Source: Sphaerotilus sp.
Lineage (GTDB): Bacteria; Pseudomonadota; Gammaproteobacteria; Burkholderiales; Burkholderiaceae_C
Length of the DNA stretch: 64,000 bases
Assembly: GCA_013299055.1 (NCBI GenBank)
Contig: JAAFKB010000003.1
Location: forward strand, 28,899 to 92,898
Direction: 5' to 3'
Below are positions 17,602-26,824 of this stretch, one piece after another. Within the stretch, counting starts at the first letter, position 1, and the number at the start of each line of letters is the position of its first letter. Both the position numbers and the translations under genes were made by a program. A model generated the notes under the pieces. The model did not search any database. It saw only the letters and a list, made by a program, of their open reading frames with translations, and had not been told where the DNA came from.

Positions 17602-18969
17602 TCAGCCCAGGCGGGCGATCTGCGCGGCCGCCGTGTCGAGGTGAGTGCGCAGCCCCGCCAGGGCACCGTGGAATCCGGTCGAGCGGCGCGGCTCGGTCGC
17701 CATGCGCCGCAGGAAGTCCCGCGCCAGCACCAGCGCCTGCCGCCAGACCGCAGGAGCAACCTCGGGCCGCAGCGTGGGCTGGGGCAACTGGTCGGGCAGA
17801 CCGCCCCCCGAGCGTGGCGCGAAGCCCATCGGCAGCATGTCGTAGGCGGGGGCCAGCGCGTAGGGTCGGCCCTCGGTGCTGGTGAAGGAGAGGTTGCCGT
17901 GGTGCATGTCGGTGTTGCCGATCAGCGTTCCGAAGGCGTGCAGCACGGTGGCGGTCTGCGCGGCGTCACGGGTGATGTGGCCGGCGTCGGCCAGCGTCTT
18001 CACCAGCACTGGCCAGGGCGCCACGGCGTTGCCGACGAACTCCGCTTCGACGGCAGCCAGTGAAAACAGCCCGCGCCGGCCCAGCGCCCCCACCCGGTCA
18101 AAGCGTTCCACCGCCAGAAAGCGTTGCCCGGCGTGGTCGAGCAGCCAGGAGCGGGCCGCCGGAATGCCCGCAGCGGTCAGCGTCTCCTGCGCGTGGTGCT
18201 CGGCGAGCAGCAGGTCGCGCCAGCGTTCGGTCACGGGGTTGGGGTGGATGTGGAGGTGCGTGTCCGGCAAGGTGAACTTGACCAGCAGATGGCGCGGCCC
18301 GTCCGGCGTGTCGGCATAGGCGGTGAACTTCGGCTGCTCGCCCCCTGCCGACGAGCCAGGCAGATCGCCACGGCTGGCGTCCAGTGCGCGCCGGGCGAAG
18401 GCGGCGGGCTGCTCGGACAGCGGGATCGGCGTGGGCGGCGGGGACTGCAGATGCCGTGTGCGGACCGCGTCGCCCAGCAGCAGGTTGCCGACCGCGTCAT
18501 GCCCATGCACCAGCAGACAGTGCAGCGCATGGACATCGCTCCACTCGGACAGGTTCGATGGCAGGCCGAGCGCCGTGGCGTGGTGCTCGGCCCAGGCCCG
18601 CCCGAGGAAGCCTTGCGGGCGCATGTCGAGCAGCCACCAGGGCAGGCCCTCGCTGTGCAGGCTGAGGCCGTCGGTCTGCTGCAGGACGAAACCGTCTGGC
18701 CAGACCGGCACCAGCGTGCCCAGCAGGCAGACCGTGCCGTCTCCGTCCCCACCGACGCGGTAGACAGGAATGTCGGGGAGTCCGCGCCGGGCATCCCGCC
18801 GGGCGTAGTGAATGGCTCTGGCACGGCCCAGGCGCACGATCTCCGCGCCCAGGACCGCCAGGGTACGCGAGAAGGTGGGCTGGCTGATGCCCAGTGCGGT
18901 CAGCAGCATGCGGGCGGCGACAGGGCCTTGGGCGAGCCGGGAGCGGAGACGGTCGGCGTGGGGTGTCAC
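17602..18969 (-). CDS. yjjJ: HipA-family Ser/Thr kinase-like protein, YjjJ type
   Basis: Protein of 455 aa resembling E. coli YjjJ: a HipA-like kinase fold preceded by its own N-terminal winged-helix region (about 15-60, SQPTFSRTLAVLGAEIVRLG) instead of a separate HipB antitoxin. Kinase hallmarks are the P-loop-like SSAGGEQPKF, the catalytic GNTDMHHGNLSF and the metal-binding AYDMLPM. HipA proteins phosphorylate translation factors or aminoacyl-tRNA synthetases; the target here is unknown. The start codon is GTG with only a weak ribosome-binding site. No hipB-like gene is adjacent, so regulation may be intrinsic. Confidence 0.85.
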   Translation of the reverse strand: MTPHADRLRSRLAQGPVAARMLLTALGISQPTFSRTLAVLGAEIVRLGRARAIHYARRDARRGLPDIPVYRVGGDGDGTVCLLGTLVPVWPDGFVLQQTDGLSLHSEGLPWWLLDMRPQGFLGRAWAEHHATALGLPSNLSEWSDVHALHCLLVHGHDAVGNLLLGDAVRTRHLQSPPPTPIPLSEQPAAFARRALDASRGDLPGSSAGGEQPKFTAYADTPDGPRHLLVKFTLPDTHLHIHPNPVTERWRDLLLAEHHAQETLTAAGIPAARSWLLDHAGQRFLAVERFDRVGALGRRGLFSLAAVEAEFVGNAVAPWPVLVKTLADAGHITRDAAQTATVLHAFGTLIGNTDMHHGNLSFTSTEGRPYALAPAYDMLPMGFAPRSGGGLPDQLPQPTLRPEVAPAVWRQALVLARDFLRRMATEPRRSTGFHGALAGLRTHLDTAAAQIARLG

Positions 18970-18987
18970 CAGGAGAAGCCTGGACCA

Positions 18988-19022
18988 ATGGATGGATGCA
19001 TGGATGAATTCATGAATGGATA
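18988..19022. repeat. Imperfect ATGG/ATGA tetranucleotide repeat with perfect palindrome
   Basis: In the divergent region between the hipA-like gene and the GNAT gene the sequence repeats ATGG, ATGC and ATGA units and contains the 10-base palindrome ATGAATTCAT (19004-19013). The inverted repeat CCAGG-AGAAG-CCTGG (18969-18983) lies between it and the hipA-like start. These are candidate autoregulatory sites or a small microsatellite; there is no direct proof of either. Confidence 0.45.
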
Positions 19023-19144
19023 TCAGATCTTGCGGCCCACTCTAGCATGCAGGGGGTGTCCTGGGCCGGGCCAGTGGTGCCAAGATGTCGCATCGCCATC
19101 CTGACCGCTCGACGCTCGACGCGCAACACGCAAGAAAGCCCCCC

Positions 19145-19675
19145 ATGACCCCACCCACCCTGGTCCGCTGCACGCACACCCAGCACGCCAGCGCCATCCT
19201 GGACATCCTCAACCACGCGATCCTGACCTCCACCGCCCTGTACGACTACCAGCCGCGTCCGCTGGCGAGCATGGCGACCTGGTTCGCGGCCAAGGACCAG
19301 GGCGACTTCCCGGTGATCGGCCTCGAAGACGCGGACGGGACGCTGCTGGCCTTCGGCAGCTTCGGCACCTTCCGGGCGTTCCCGGCATTCAAGTACACGG
19401 TCGAGCACTCGGTCTACGTCCACCACGCCCAGCGCGGCCGCGGACTCGGGGTGCAGGTGATGCAGGCCCTGATCGCCGCTGCCCGCCAGCGCGACCTGCA
19501 CGCCATGGTCGGCGCCATCGACGCCAGCAACGCCGCCAGCCTCGCCCTGCACACCCGCCTGGGCTTCGAGCCGGTGGGCACGCTGCCGCAGGTGGGGTTC
19601 AAGTTCGGGCGCTGGCTGGATCTGGCGTTCTACCAGCTGCTGCTGGAGACGCCGCAGGTGCCGGTGGATGGCTGA
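19145..19675 (+). CDS. GNAT N-acetyltransferase, phosphinothricin/MddA-like
   Basis: Protein of 176 aa of the PAT/YncA branch of GNAT acetyltransferases. It shows the typical early ILDILNHAILTSTALYDYQPR segment, the acceptor strand SVYVHHAQRGRGLGVQVMQAL containing the acetyl-CoA pyrophosphate loop (Q/R-x-x-G-x-G), and the late NAASLALHTRLGFEPVG. Relatives acetylate the amino group of methionine derivatives, phosphinothricin or similar small molecules. The ATG at 19145 fits the family N-terminus better than the track's start at 19085. It converges on the exonuclease III gene with 9 bases between stops. Confidence 0.85.
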   Translation: MTPPTLVRCTHTQHASAILDILNHAILTSTALYDYQPRPLASMATWFAAKDQGDFPVIGLEDADGTLLAFGSFGTFRAFPAFKYTVEHSVYVHHAQRGRGLGVQVMQALIAAARQRDLHAMVGAIDASNAASLALHTRLGFEPVGTLPQVGFKFGRWLDLAFYQLLLETPQVPVDG

Positions 19676-19684
19676 GGCGCACCG

Positions 19685-20500
19685 TCAGACCGAGAGCGAG
19701 AGCGCGCAGTCGTATTCCACCGTCAGCGGCGCATGGTCGCTGAACCACTGCCCCTTGTAGATGCGCGCACTGCGCGCCAACGCCGCCATGCCCGGCGTCG
19801 CGAGGTGGTAGTCGATGCGCCAGCCCACGTTCTTGGCACGCGCCTGCCCCCGGTTGCTCCACCAGGTGTAGCAGGCGTCGGTCGTGTCGGGGTGCAGGTG
19901 CCGGTAGACATCGACCAGCCCCCCGCCACCCGACTCCACCGGATCGAGCAGCCGCGTCATCCAGGCCCGCTCTTCCGGCAGGAACCCGCTGTTCTTCAGG
20001 TTGCCCTTCCAGTTCTTCAGGTCGGCTTCCCGGTGCGCGATGTTCACGTCACCCACCAGGATGAACTCGCGTTCAGCCTTCAGCGCCATCAAGTGTGGAT
20101 AGACGGCGTCGATGAAACGGAACTTGGCCTGCTGGCGGTCGTCGCTGGAGGAGCCGCTGGGGAAGTAGCAGCTGATGATCGACAGCCGGCGCTCGGGCGT
20201 GTCGTGGCGGACTTCCACGTAGCGGCCCTCGTCGTCGAATTCCGGGATGCCCAGGCCCGTGATCACCTCGGTCGGGGTGTGGCGGGTGTACATCCCTACA
20301 CCGGAGTAGCCCTTTTTCTGCGCAAAATGAAAATGTCCCTGCATTCCATCCAGCACGGTGAGGTCTGGGCTCAGGTCTTGAGCCTGCGCCTTGAGTTCCT
20401 GCACCCCCATACAATCGGCTTGCAGGGCCTTGACCCACGCCAGCAGGCCCTTGTCGGCCGCTGAGCGGATGCCGTTGAGGTTGAGGCTGACCAGTCGCAT
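19685..20500 (-). CDS. xth: Exodeoxyribonuclease III
   Basis: AP endonuclease and 3'-5' exonuclease of base-excision repair, 271 aa. It begins MRLVSLNLNGIRSAADKG, and contains the metal-binding Glu in VQELKAQ, the catalytic GDVNIAH and the terminal WRIDYHLAT and SDHAPLTVEYD blocks characteristic of ExoIII. The ORF track extends upstream, but the ATG at 20500, preceded by AAAGGG, gives the canonical N-terminus. It is divergent from pyrE with only 37 bases between start codons, so their promoters must overlap each other or the coding sequences. Confidence 0.93.
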   Translation of the reverse strand: MRLVSLNLNGIRSAADKGLLAWVKALQADCMGVQELKAQAQDLSPDLTVLDGMQGHFHFAQKKGYSGVGMYTRHTPTEVITGLGIPEFDDEGRYVEVRHDTPERRLSIISCYFPSGSSSDDRQQAKFRFIDAVYPHLMALKAEREFILVGDVNIAHREADLKNWKGNLKNSGFLPEERAWMTRLLDPVESGGGGLVDVYRHLHPDTTDACYTWWSNRGQARAKNVGWRIDYHLATPGMAALARSARIYKGQWFSDHAPLTVEYDCALSLSV

Positions 20501-20537
20501 TCCAGACCCTTTGATCGTCAATCTTTCGTCCACGCAG

Positions 20538-21230
20538 ATGACCCAAGACGCAAGCTCCCCCCGCACCGACGCTCTTGCCCAGGATTTCGTGGCCTTCGCG
20601 GTCGATGCCGGCGTGTTGCGCTTCGGCGCGTTCAAGACCAAGGCGGGGCGGCTGTCGCCCTACTTCTTCAATGCCGGTCTGTTCGACGACGGCGCCAGGC
20701 TGGGCCGTCTGGCGCAATTCTATGCACAGCGGCTGGTGGCCTCGGGGGTCGCGTTCGACATGCTCTTCGGCCCCGCCTACAAGGGCATCACGCTGGCCGC
20801 CGCCGTGGCGATCGAGCTGGCGCGGCTGGGCCGGAACGTTCCCTATGCCTACAACCGCAAGGAAGCCAAGGACCACGGCGAGGGTGGCACGCTGGTCGGC
20901 GCCCCGGTGCAGGGCCGCGTGCTCATCATCGACGACGTGATCTCGGCCGGCACCTCGGTGCGTGAGTCCATCGCCATGATCCGCGCCGCCGGGGCGACAC
21001 CGTGCGCGGTGACGATCGCGCTGGACCGCCAGGAAAAGGCCAGCGAACACGGGGTCGATGCGCCGCACTCGGCCGTGCAGTACGTGCAGCGCGAACTCGG
21101 CCTGTCGGTGGTGGCCATCGCCACGCTGACCGACCTGCTGGCCTACCTCGAAGGCCAGAGCGACCCGCGCCTGAGCAGCAGCCTGCCGGCGGTGCAGGCT
21201 TACCGCGAGCGTTACGGAGTCTGCCCGTGA
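20538..21230 (+). CDS. pyrE: Orotate phosphoribosyltransferase
   Basis: Transfers phosphoribose from PRPP to orotate, giving OMP in pyrimidine synthesis. The 230-aa protein has the type I phosphoribosyltransferase PRPP motif VLIIDDVISAGTSVRE (about 130-145), the orotate-binding FGAFKTKAGRLSPYFFNAG at the N-terminus and the catalytic flexible loop YNRKEAKDHGEGG. The ATG at 20538 is chosen over the track's 20391 because it begins the conserved domain. The stop overlaps the next gene's GTG start (GTGA). Confidence 0.96.
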   Translation: MTQDASSPRTDALAQDFVAFAVDAGVLRFGAFKTKAGRLSPYFFNAGLFDDGARLGRLAQFYAQRLVASGVAFDMLFGPAYKGITLAAAVAIELARLGRNVPYAYNRKEAKDHGEGGTLVGAPVQGRVLIIDDVISAGTSVRESIAMIRAAGATPCAVTIALDRQEKASEHGVDAPHSAVQYVQRELGLSVVAIATLTDLLAYLEGQSDPRLSSSLPAVQAYRERYGVCP

Positions 21231-21907
21231 GCCCCGCCCGCGCAGCCCTGGTCCGGCTCGCGGGCCGCTTGCTGCTGCCGGTGACGCTGGCGGCAGCGGG
21301 GCTGTCGGTGCAGGCCGGCAACATCTACACCTGCGTCAGCGCCAAGGGCCAGCGCATCACCTCGGACCGGCCGATCGCCGAGTGCCTCGACCGTGCGCAG
21401 GAGATGCGCAACACCGATGGCTCGGTCAAGAAGGTGGTGGCACCGACGATGACCGCCGACGAGCGCACCGCCCACGAGGAGCGGCTGCGCGCGGCGATGG
21501 CGGCGGAGGCACTGCGGCGCGACGCCATCCGGCTGGACCGCAACCTGCTGAGCCGCTACCCCGACGAGCCGCGCCACCACAAGGCCCGCAAGGCCGCGCT
21601 GGAGCCACTGCACACCGCCCTGGCGTCCACCGAGCGCCGCCTGAACGAGCTGGAACACGAGCGCAAGCGGCTGCAGGACGAGGCCGAGTTCTACAAGGGC
21701 CGCGATCTGCCCCGTGATCTGAAGAACAAGTTCGGCAACAGCCAGGCCACGCTGCAGGCCCAGCAGGACGCTGCCCAGAACCACCAGGCCGAGATCAACC
21801 GCATCAACGCCACCTACGACCAGGAACTGACACGGCTGAAGCGGCTGTGGGCGGGCGCGGCACCCGGCTCGGTCAGCCCCCCAGCTTCTGCTTCAGCAAC
21901 GCGTTGA
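21227..21907 (+). CDS. Secreted DUF4124-domain protein
   Basis: Protein of 226 aa. The proposed GTG start overlaps the pyrE stop, which suggests coupled translation. A signal peptide ([18 protein letters not shown]) precedes a short DUF4124-type segment, [22 protein letters not shown], with two cysteines. The rest, about 70-215, is strongly helical and charged ([21 protein letters not shown]), probably a periplasmic coiled coil. DUF4124 proteins are common in Burkholderiales with no settled function. The 3' end overlaps the convergent gatB by 35 bases. Confidence 0.75.
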   Translation: MSPARAALVRLAGRLLLPVTLAAAGLSVQAGNIYTCVSAKGQRITSDRPIAECLDRAQEMRNTDGSVKKVVAPTMTADERTAHEERLRAAMAAEALRRDAIRLDRNLLSRYPDEPRHHKARKAALEPLHTALASTERRLNELEHERKRLQDEAEFYKGRDLPRDLKNKFGNSQATLQAQQDAAQNHQAEINRINATYDQELTRLKRLWAGAAPGSVSPPASASATR

Positions 21908-23324
21908 CCTGGGTGGGGTTGGCCTTGCCTTTGGTCGCCTTCATCGCCTGGCCGACCAGCGCGCCGAACGCCTTTTCCTTGCCGGCGCGGTAGTCCTCGA
22001 CCGACTTGGCGTTGGCAGCCAGCACCTCGTCGAGGATCTTCTCCAGCGCACCGCTGTCGTTCATCTGCTTCAGTCCCCTGGCCTCGATCACGGCGTCCAC
22101 GTCCGTGCCGTCGCCTGTCCACAGGGCATCGAAGACCTGCTTGGCGGCGTTGTTCGAGAGGGTGCCGTCCTGGATACGCTGGATCAGCGTGCCCAGCACC
22201 TGCGGCGTGACCGGCGCCGAGGCGATGTCACCGCCGTCGCTGTTCAGCCGCTTGCTGATCTCGCCCATGATCCAGTTGGCCACCAGCTTGGGTTGTCCAC
22301 AGGCCGCGTGGGCGGCGCTGAAATAGGCGGCGGTGGCGCGGCTGGTGGTGACCATCGCGGCGTCGTAGGCCGGCAGGCCCAGCTCGCGCTGCAGCCGCGC
22401 CGCGAGCGCGCCGGGCAGCTCGGGCATCTCGCTGCGCACCCGCTCGATCCACTCCGGCGCGATCACCAGCGGCGGCAGGTCCGGGTCGGGGAAGTAGCGG
22501 TAGTCGTGCGCGTCTTCCTTGGTGCGCATCATCCGCGTCTCGCCGGTGTCCGGGTCGAACAGCACGGTGGCCTGCACGATCTCGAAGCCGTCCTCGATCT
22601 GGTCGATCTGCCACTGGATCTCGTAGTCGATCGCCTGCTGCAGGAAGCGGAAGCTGTTGAGGTTCTTGATCTCGCGGCGCGTGCCGAACGGCGCGCCCGG
22701 CCGGCGTACCGACACGTTGGCGTCGCAGCGGAACGAGCCTTCCTGCATGTTGCCGTCGCACAGGCCCAGCCACACCACCAGCGTGTGCAGCGCCTTGGCG
22801 TATTCCACCGCCTGCCTCGACGAGCGCAGCTCCGGCTCGGTGACGATTTCCAGCAGCGGCGTGCCGGCGCGGTTCAGGTCGATGCCGGTCATGCCGTGGA
22901 GGTTCTCGTGCACGGACTTGCCGGCGTCTTCCTCCAGGTGGGCACGGGTGAGGTTGAGCTTGAAGGGCTCGCCGTCGACGAAGAACTCGACCACCCCGCC
23001 CTGCACGACCGGGATCTCGTACTGGCTGATCTGGTAGCCCTTGGGCAGGTCGGGGTAGAAATAGTTCTTGCGGGCGAAGATCGACATCGGTGCGATCGTC
23101 GCGTTCACGGCCAGACCGAGCTGGATCGCGCGCTCGACCGCGCCGCGGTTCATCACCGGCAGCACGCCGGGCAGCGCCAGGTCGACCGCGCAGGCCTGCG
23201 TGTTCGGCTCGGCGCCGAAGCGGGTCGAGGCGCCGGAGAAGATCTTCGACTCGGTCGAGAGCTGGGCGTGGGTCTCGAAGCCGATCACGACTTCGTAGCC
23301 GCGCACGAGGAGGGATGCGGTCAT
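21873..23324 (-). CDS. gatB: Asp-tRNA(Asn)/Glu-tRNA(Gln) amidotransferase subunit B
   Basis: Subunit B of the GatCAB transamidosome, which converts mischarged Glu-tRNA(Gln) or Asp-tRNA(Asn) to the cognate amide form. The 483-aa protein starts at ATG 23324 with [24 protein letters not shown], and carries the catalytic kinase-core [15 protein letters not shown] and a C-terminal YqeY-like tail ([15 protein letters not shown]). It normally sits next to gatC and gatA, but neither is visible in this window: the divergent neighbour is acuI. The gene contains one TTGTCCACA near-DnaA-box at 22293. Confidence 0.95.
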   Translation of the reverse strand: MTASLLVRGYEVVIGFETHAQLSTESKIFSGASTRFGAEPNTQACAVDLALPGVLPVMNRGAVERAIQLGLAVNATIAPMSIFARKNYFYPDLPKGYQISQYEIPVVQGGVVEFFVDGEPFKLNLTRAHLEEDAGKSVHENLHGMTGIDLNRAGTPLLEIVTEPELRSSRQAVEYAKALHTLVVWLGLCDGNMQEGSFRCDANVSVRRPGAPFGTRREIKNLNSFRFLQQAIDYEIQWQIDQIEDGFEIVQATVLFDPDTGETRMMRTKEDAHDYRYFPDPDLPPLVIAPEWIERVRSEMPELPGALAARLQRELGLPAYDAAMVTTSRATAAYFSAAHAACGQPKLVANWIMGEISKRLNSDGGDIASAPVTPQVLGTLIQRIQDGTLSNNAAKQVFDALWTGDGTDVDAVIEARGLKQMNDSGALEKILDEVLAANAKSVEDYRAGKEKAFGALVGQAMKATKGKANPTQVNALLKQKLGG

Positions 23325-23520
23325 GGGGCGGGTTCTTCTGCAGGCAAAGGGAGCACGGGATGGGCGCGGAGGGGAAATGCTACGGCATCGCGGTGTGTGT
23401 GTCCTGCGGCGGATGAGATCGGCATGGCGCATGTTGCCGTGCGGTGCACTGAACCCGTGTGACAGACGGGTGGGAAGGGCCATGGTTCAATCTTCGGCTG
23501 CAGCCCTCCGGAGACCCACC

Positions 23521-24522
23521 ATGTCCTTCACTGCCCTGTACCTCACCAAGACCGACGGCGCCTTCGAAACCCGTCTGCGCGACGACCTGACCGACGACGA
23601 ACTGCACGCCCGCACGGGCGACGCCAGCGTCGTCGTGCGCCTGGCCCACTCGACCATCAACTACAAGGACGGCCTGGCGCTGACCAACCGCAGCCCGGTC
23701 GTGCGCCAGTGGCCGATGGTGCCGGGCATCGACGGGGCGGGGACAGTCGAGTTATCCACAGATCCACGCTGGTCAGTGGGCGACCAGGTGATCCACAACG
23801 GCTGGGGTGTCGGCGAAACGCACTGGGGCTGTCTGTCGCAGAAGGCCCGGCTCAAGGGCGAGTGGCTGATCGCGCTGCCTGCCGAGTTATCCACAGGCGA
23901 CGCCATGGCGATCGGCACGGCGGGCTACACGGCGATGCTGTGCGTGATGGCGCTGGAAGACGCGGGCGTGCGTCCGGACAGCGGCGAGATTCTGGTCACG
24001 GGGGCCAGCGGCGGCGTGGGCAGCGTGGCCGTGGCGCTGCTGAGCGGCCTGGGCTACCGGGTCGTGGCATCCACCGGCAAGCTCGACGAAGCCGAGTATC
24101 TGCGGGCGCTCGGGGCTGTGGATATCCTCGACCGCGCCGGGTTATCCACAGCCGGCAAGCCGCTGCAGAAGGAACGCTGGGCGGGTGTCGTCGATTCGGT
24201 CGGCTCGCACACCCTCGCCAACGCCCTGGCGCAGACCCGCTATGGCGGTGCCGTGGCCGCCTGTGGATTGGCGCAAGGGATGGAGTTATCCACAAGCGTG
24301 GCGCCCTTCATCCTGCGCGGCGTGCGGCTGCTGGGCGTCGATTCGGTGATGTGTCCGATCGCGCGGCGCCAGCAGGCCTGGACGCGGCTGGCGACGGACC
24401 TGGACCGCGGCAAGCTCGCGTCGATGACCCGCACGATCGGATTGGCCGAGGCGTCGCAGGCGGCTGTGGACATCCTGGCAGGCAAGATCCGCGGGCGGGT
24501 CGTGGTGGACGTGAACGCCTGA
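23521..24522 (+). CDS. acuI: Acrylyl-CoA reductase-like MDR oxidoreductase (AcuI/YhdH)
   Basis: NADPH-dependent medium-chain reductase of 333 aa in the AcuI/YhdH family, which reduces acryloyl-CoA to propionyl-CoA. Visible are the Tyr-containing HSTINYKDGLALT, MVPGIDGAGTVE, the nucleotide-binding TGASGGVGSVAVALL, and FILRGVRLLGVDSVMCP. It lacks the zinc ligands of alcohol dehydrogenases. A GGAG ribosome-binding site precedes the ATG. Unusually, the gene carries four perfect TTATCCACA 9-mers, all in the same frame and all encoding Leu-Ser-Thr with the TTA leucine codon that is otherwise rare here. Confidence 0.92.
   Translation: MSFTALYLTKTDGAFETRLRDDLTDDELHARTGDASVVVRLAHSTINYKDGLALTNRSPVVRQWPMVPGIDGAGTVELSTDPRWSVGDQVIHNGWGVGETHWGCLSQKARLKGEWLIALPAELSTGDAMAIGTAGYTAMLCVMALEDAGVRPDSGEILVTGASGGVGSVAVALLSGLGYRVVASTGKLDEAEYLRALGAVDILDRAGLSTAGKPLQKERWAGVVDSVGSHTLANALAQTRYGGAVAACGLAQGMELSTSVAPFILRGVRLLGVDSVMCPIARRQQAWTRLATDLDRGKLASMTRTIGLAEASQAAVDILAGKIRGRVVVDVNA
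23752..24294 (+). repeat. Cluster of four perfect DnaA-box 9-mers inside acuI
   Basis: TTATCCACA, the consensus DnaA box, occurs at 23752-23760, 23887-23895, 24142-24150 and 24286-24294, all in the same orientation. All four are preceded by G, and three are followed by G or AG. Each starts exactly on a codon boundary (TTA TCC ACA). A one-mismatch copy, TGTGGATAT, lies at 24117 in the opposite orientation. Function is unknown; DnaA titration or regulation is possible. Confidence 0.85.
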
Positions 24523-24544
24523 CCCGCGACCCACACCGCACGCC

Positions 24545-26584
24545 TCAATGGTCGGTGCCGGGCGCCCCCTCGCGGGCGTGGTGCTTGCCCTTGGCGGCTT
24601 GCTGCACGAAGGTGTCCAGCCCCCGGCGCGTGTCCAGCACCACCACGGCCTCGTCCGTCGGCACCCCGGCTGCGCGGGCGAGCAGGGCGCCGGCCATGTC
24701 CAGCCCGATGGCCTTCAGGTGGCGCCAGGCGTCGCGCAGCCAGTCCAGCGCCGCCGGGTTGTTCAGCAGCGGTGCCACGCCGTTCTCGCTGCCGATGACG
24801 ACCACGGCGTCGAACAGGCAGGACGGCGCACCGGCCAGTGCCTGGTCCGCTCGCTGCGCCGTGCCATCGGCCAGACGCACGCCTTCGATCTTCTGGGCCA
24901 CCAGCGTCAGCCGGGCGCCGGCCTTGGCCAGGGCGCGCCGCAGGCTGGCCAGCCGCGCATCGTCAGTGCCGTCGGTGAGCAGGGCGGCCACATGGCGTCC
25001 AGCCAGCCCTCCGGCCCGGCTGGCGAGCTGGCTCAAGGCGGGTGACGGCGGCAGATCCCGCGGCGGCATGGCCACCGCCGGCACCGCCTCGGCCGCCGGC
25101 CCGGGCTGCCCCAGCCGCTCGGCCACGGCATCGGCCAACCCGCCGTCGATCACCGCCAGATGCCCCAGCACCCGCGTGCGGACCGTCGGCACCGTCACCT
25201 TGCCCAGCTCGAACGACAAGGCCATGACGATGTGCCGCTGCTCCGGTGCCGTCAGCGAGGCCAGGAACTGCCGCGCCTGCGAGTAGTGGTCCCCGAAGCT
25301 CTCGGCCCGCTGGCGCACCTTGGTGCCGGTGGTCGGCGCCGGGTAGCTCTTGAAGCCGTGTTCCGGTGAGGCCTGTGGCCCCTCGGGTGCCAGGGAATTC
25401 GGCGTGTAGTTCACGCGGCCCTTCGGCACGCTGGTCTGCATCACCGCATCGCGCTGGAAGTTCTGGAACGGGCAGCGCGGCTGGTTGATCGGCAACTGGT
25501 GGAAGTTCGGGCCGCCCAGCCGGCTGAGCTGCGTGTCGGTGTACGAGAACAGCCGCCCCTGCAGCAGCGGGTCGTCGCTGAAGTCGATGCCCGGCACCAG
25601 GTGTGCCGGGCAGTAGGCCACCTGCTCGGTCTCGGCGAAGAAGTTGTCCGGGTTGCGGTCCAGCACCATGCGGCCCACCACCTGCAGCGGCACCAGTTCC
25701 TCCGGAATCAGCTTGGTCGCATCGAGCACGTCGAAGGGCAGGGACGCCGCTGTCTCCTCGTCGAACACCTGCAGCGCCAGCTCCCAGGCCGGGAAGTCGC
25801 CGCGGTCGATCGACTCCCAGAGATCCCGGCGGTGGTAGTCCGGGTCCGCCCCGGCGATCTTCACGGCCTCGTCCCAGGTCGTCGAGGCCACGCCCAGCGC
25901 CGCGCGCCAGTGGAACTTGACGAAACGCGACACGCCCTGGGCATCGACCAGCCGGAAGGTGTGGACGCCGAAGCCATCGACCATGCGCAGCGAGCGCGGC
26001 AGCGTGCGGTCGCTCATCGCCCACATCACCATGTGCATCGACTCGGGCATCAGCGAGATGAAGTCCCAGAAAGTGTCGTGCGCGGAGGCCGCCTGTGGAT
26101 AACCCCGGTCCTGCTCCATCTTCACGGCGTGGACGAGGTCGGGGAACTGGGCGGCGTCCTGGATGAAGAACACCGGGATGTTGTTGCCCACGAGGTCGAA
26201 GTTGCCCTCGCCGGTGTAGAACTTGACCGCGAAGCCGCGCACGTCGCGGGGGGTGTCGGCCGAACCGGCGCCGCCCACGACTGTGGAAAACCGCGTGAAC
26301 ACCGGCGTGCGCAGCCCGACCTTCGACAGGAAGGCTGCACGGGTCCAGTCGCTGCAGTCGCGGGTGCATTCGAAATACCCGTGCGCCGCCGAGCCTCGGG
26401 CGTGGACCACCCGCTCCGGGATGCGCTCGTGGTCGAAGTGGGTGATCTTCTCCTGCAGGAGGAAGTCCTCCATCAGCGTCGGGCCGCGGGTGCCGGCCCG
26501 CAGCGAGTTCAGGGGATCGGACAGCGCCACGCCCTGGTTGGACGTGAGCGGCAGCGGGGGGGACATGGTCGTGCGGGCAGGCAT
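24545..26584 (-). CDS. katE: Large-subunit catalase HPII
   Basis: Monofunctional haem catalase of the large-subunit clade, 679 aa. The catalase core (about 35-510) shows the catalytic His region [15 protein letters not shown], the Asn region [12 protein letters not shown], and the proximal-haem segment [14 protein letters not shown] with its Tyr. A C-terminal flavodoxin-like/DJ-1-type domain (about 530-675, [14 protein letters not shown]...) is diagnostic of HPII rather than small catalases. The start at ATG 26584 follows AGGAG; a second ATG six codons later is possible. It is divergent from a LuxR-type regulator across 240 bases. It contains one DnaA-box 9-mer. Confidence 0.94.
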   Translation of the reverse strand: MPARTTMSPPLPLTSNQGVALSDPLNSLRAGTRGPTLMEDFLLQEKITHFDHERIPERVVHARGSAAHGYFECTRDCSDWTRAAFLSKVGLRTPVFTRFSTVVGGAGSADTPRDVRGFAVKFYTGEGNFDLVGNNIPVFFIQDAAQFPDLVHAVKMEQDRGYPQAASAHDTFWDFISLMPESMHMVMWAMSDRTLPRSLRMVDGFGVHTFRLVDAQGVSRFVKFHWRAALGVASTTWDEAVKIAGADPDYHRRDLWESIDRGDFPAWELALQVFDEETAASLPFDVLDATKLIPEELVPLQVVGRMVLDRNPDNFFAETEQVAYCPAHLVPGIDFSDDPLLQGRLFSYTDTQLSRLGGPNFHQLPINQPRCPFQNFQRDAVMQTSVPKGRVNYTPNSLAPEGPQASPEHGFKSYPAPTTGTKVRQRAESFGDHYSQARQFLASLTAPEQRHIVMALSFELGKVTVPTVRTRVLGHLAVIDGGLADAVAERLGQPGPAAEAVPAVAMPPRDLPPSPALSQLASRAGGLAGRHVAALLTDGTDDARLASLRRALAKAGARLTLVAQKIEGVRLADGTAQRADQALAGAPSCLFDAVVVIGSENGVAPLLNNPAALDWLRDAWRHLKAIGLDMAGALLARAAGVPTDEAVVVLDTRRGLDTFVQQAAKGKHHAREGAPGTDH
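26094..26102 (-). repeat. Perfect DnaA-box 9-mer inside katE
   Basis: TGTGGATAA on the plus strand, i.e. TTATCCACA on the minus strand, within the codons for Gly-Tyr-Pro-Gln of KatE. Flanks G and GG extend the wider GTTATCCACAG consensus seen elsewhere in the window. Confidence 0.75.
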
Positions 26585-26824
26585 CGGATAACTCCTGTGG
26601 CGTCGGTTGCGCACCGTCGAGGCTGACGGTCTGCCAAGGCTAGGCACGCTGGCATGCCGCAGCGGTCGGCCAGTGGCGCAATCCGTCGTAGGACAACGCC
26701 GACGCGCAGCCCCCCCTGCCTGGTGTGTCAGGCGGAATAAGCGTGTCTTATTGCACGATATGCGCCAGGTGATTGCCTAGACTTTCTCTCGGTACCAGAC
26801 AAAACCACCGAAGGAGTGAACACC

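Noticed and set aside
23752-24294. acuI DnaA-box cluster as a replication origin
   Set aside because: No dnaA, dnaN, parAB or AT-rich unwinding element nearby; boxes lie in coding sequence. Treated as an unexplained array instead.
26751-26783. Sigma70 promoter TTGCAC ... TAGACT before the LuxR-type regulator
   Set aside because: Spacing of 21 bases is too long for a standard promoter.
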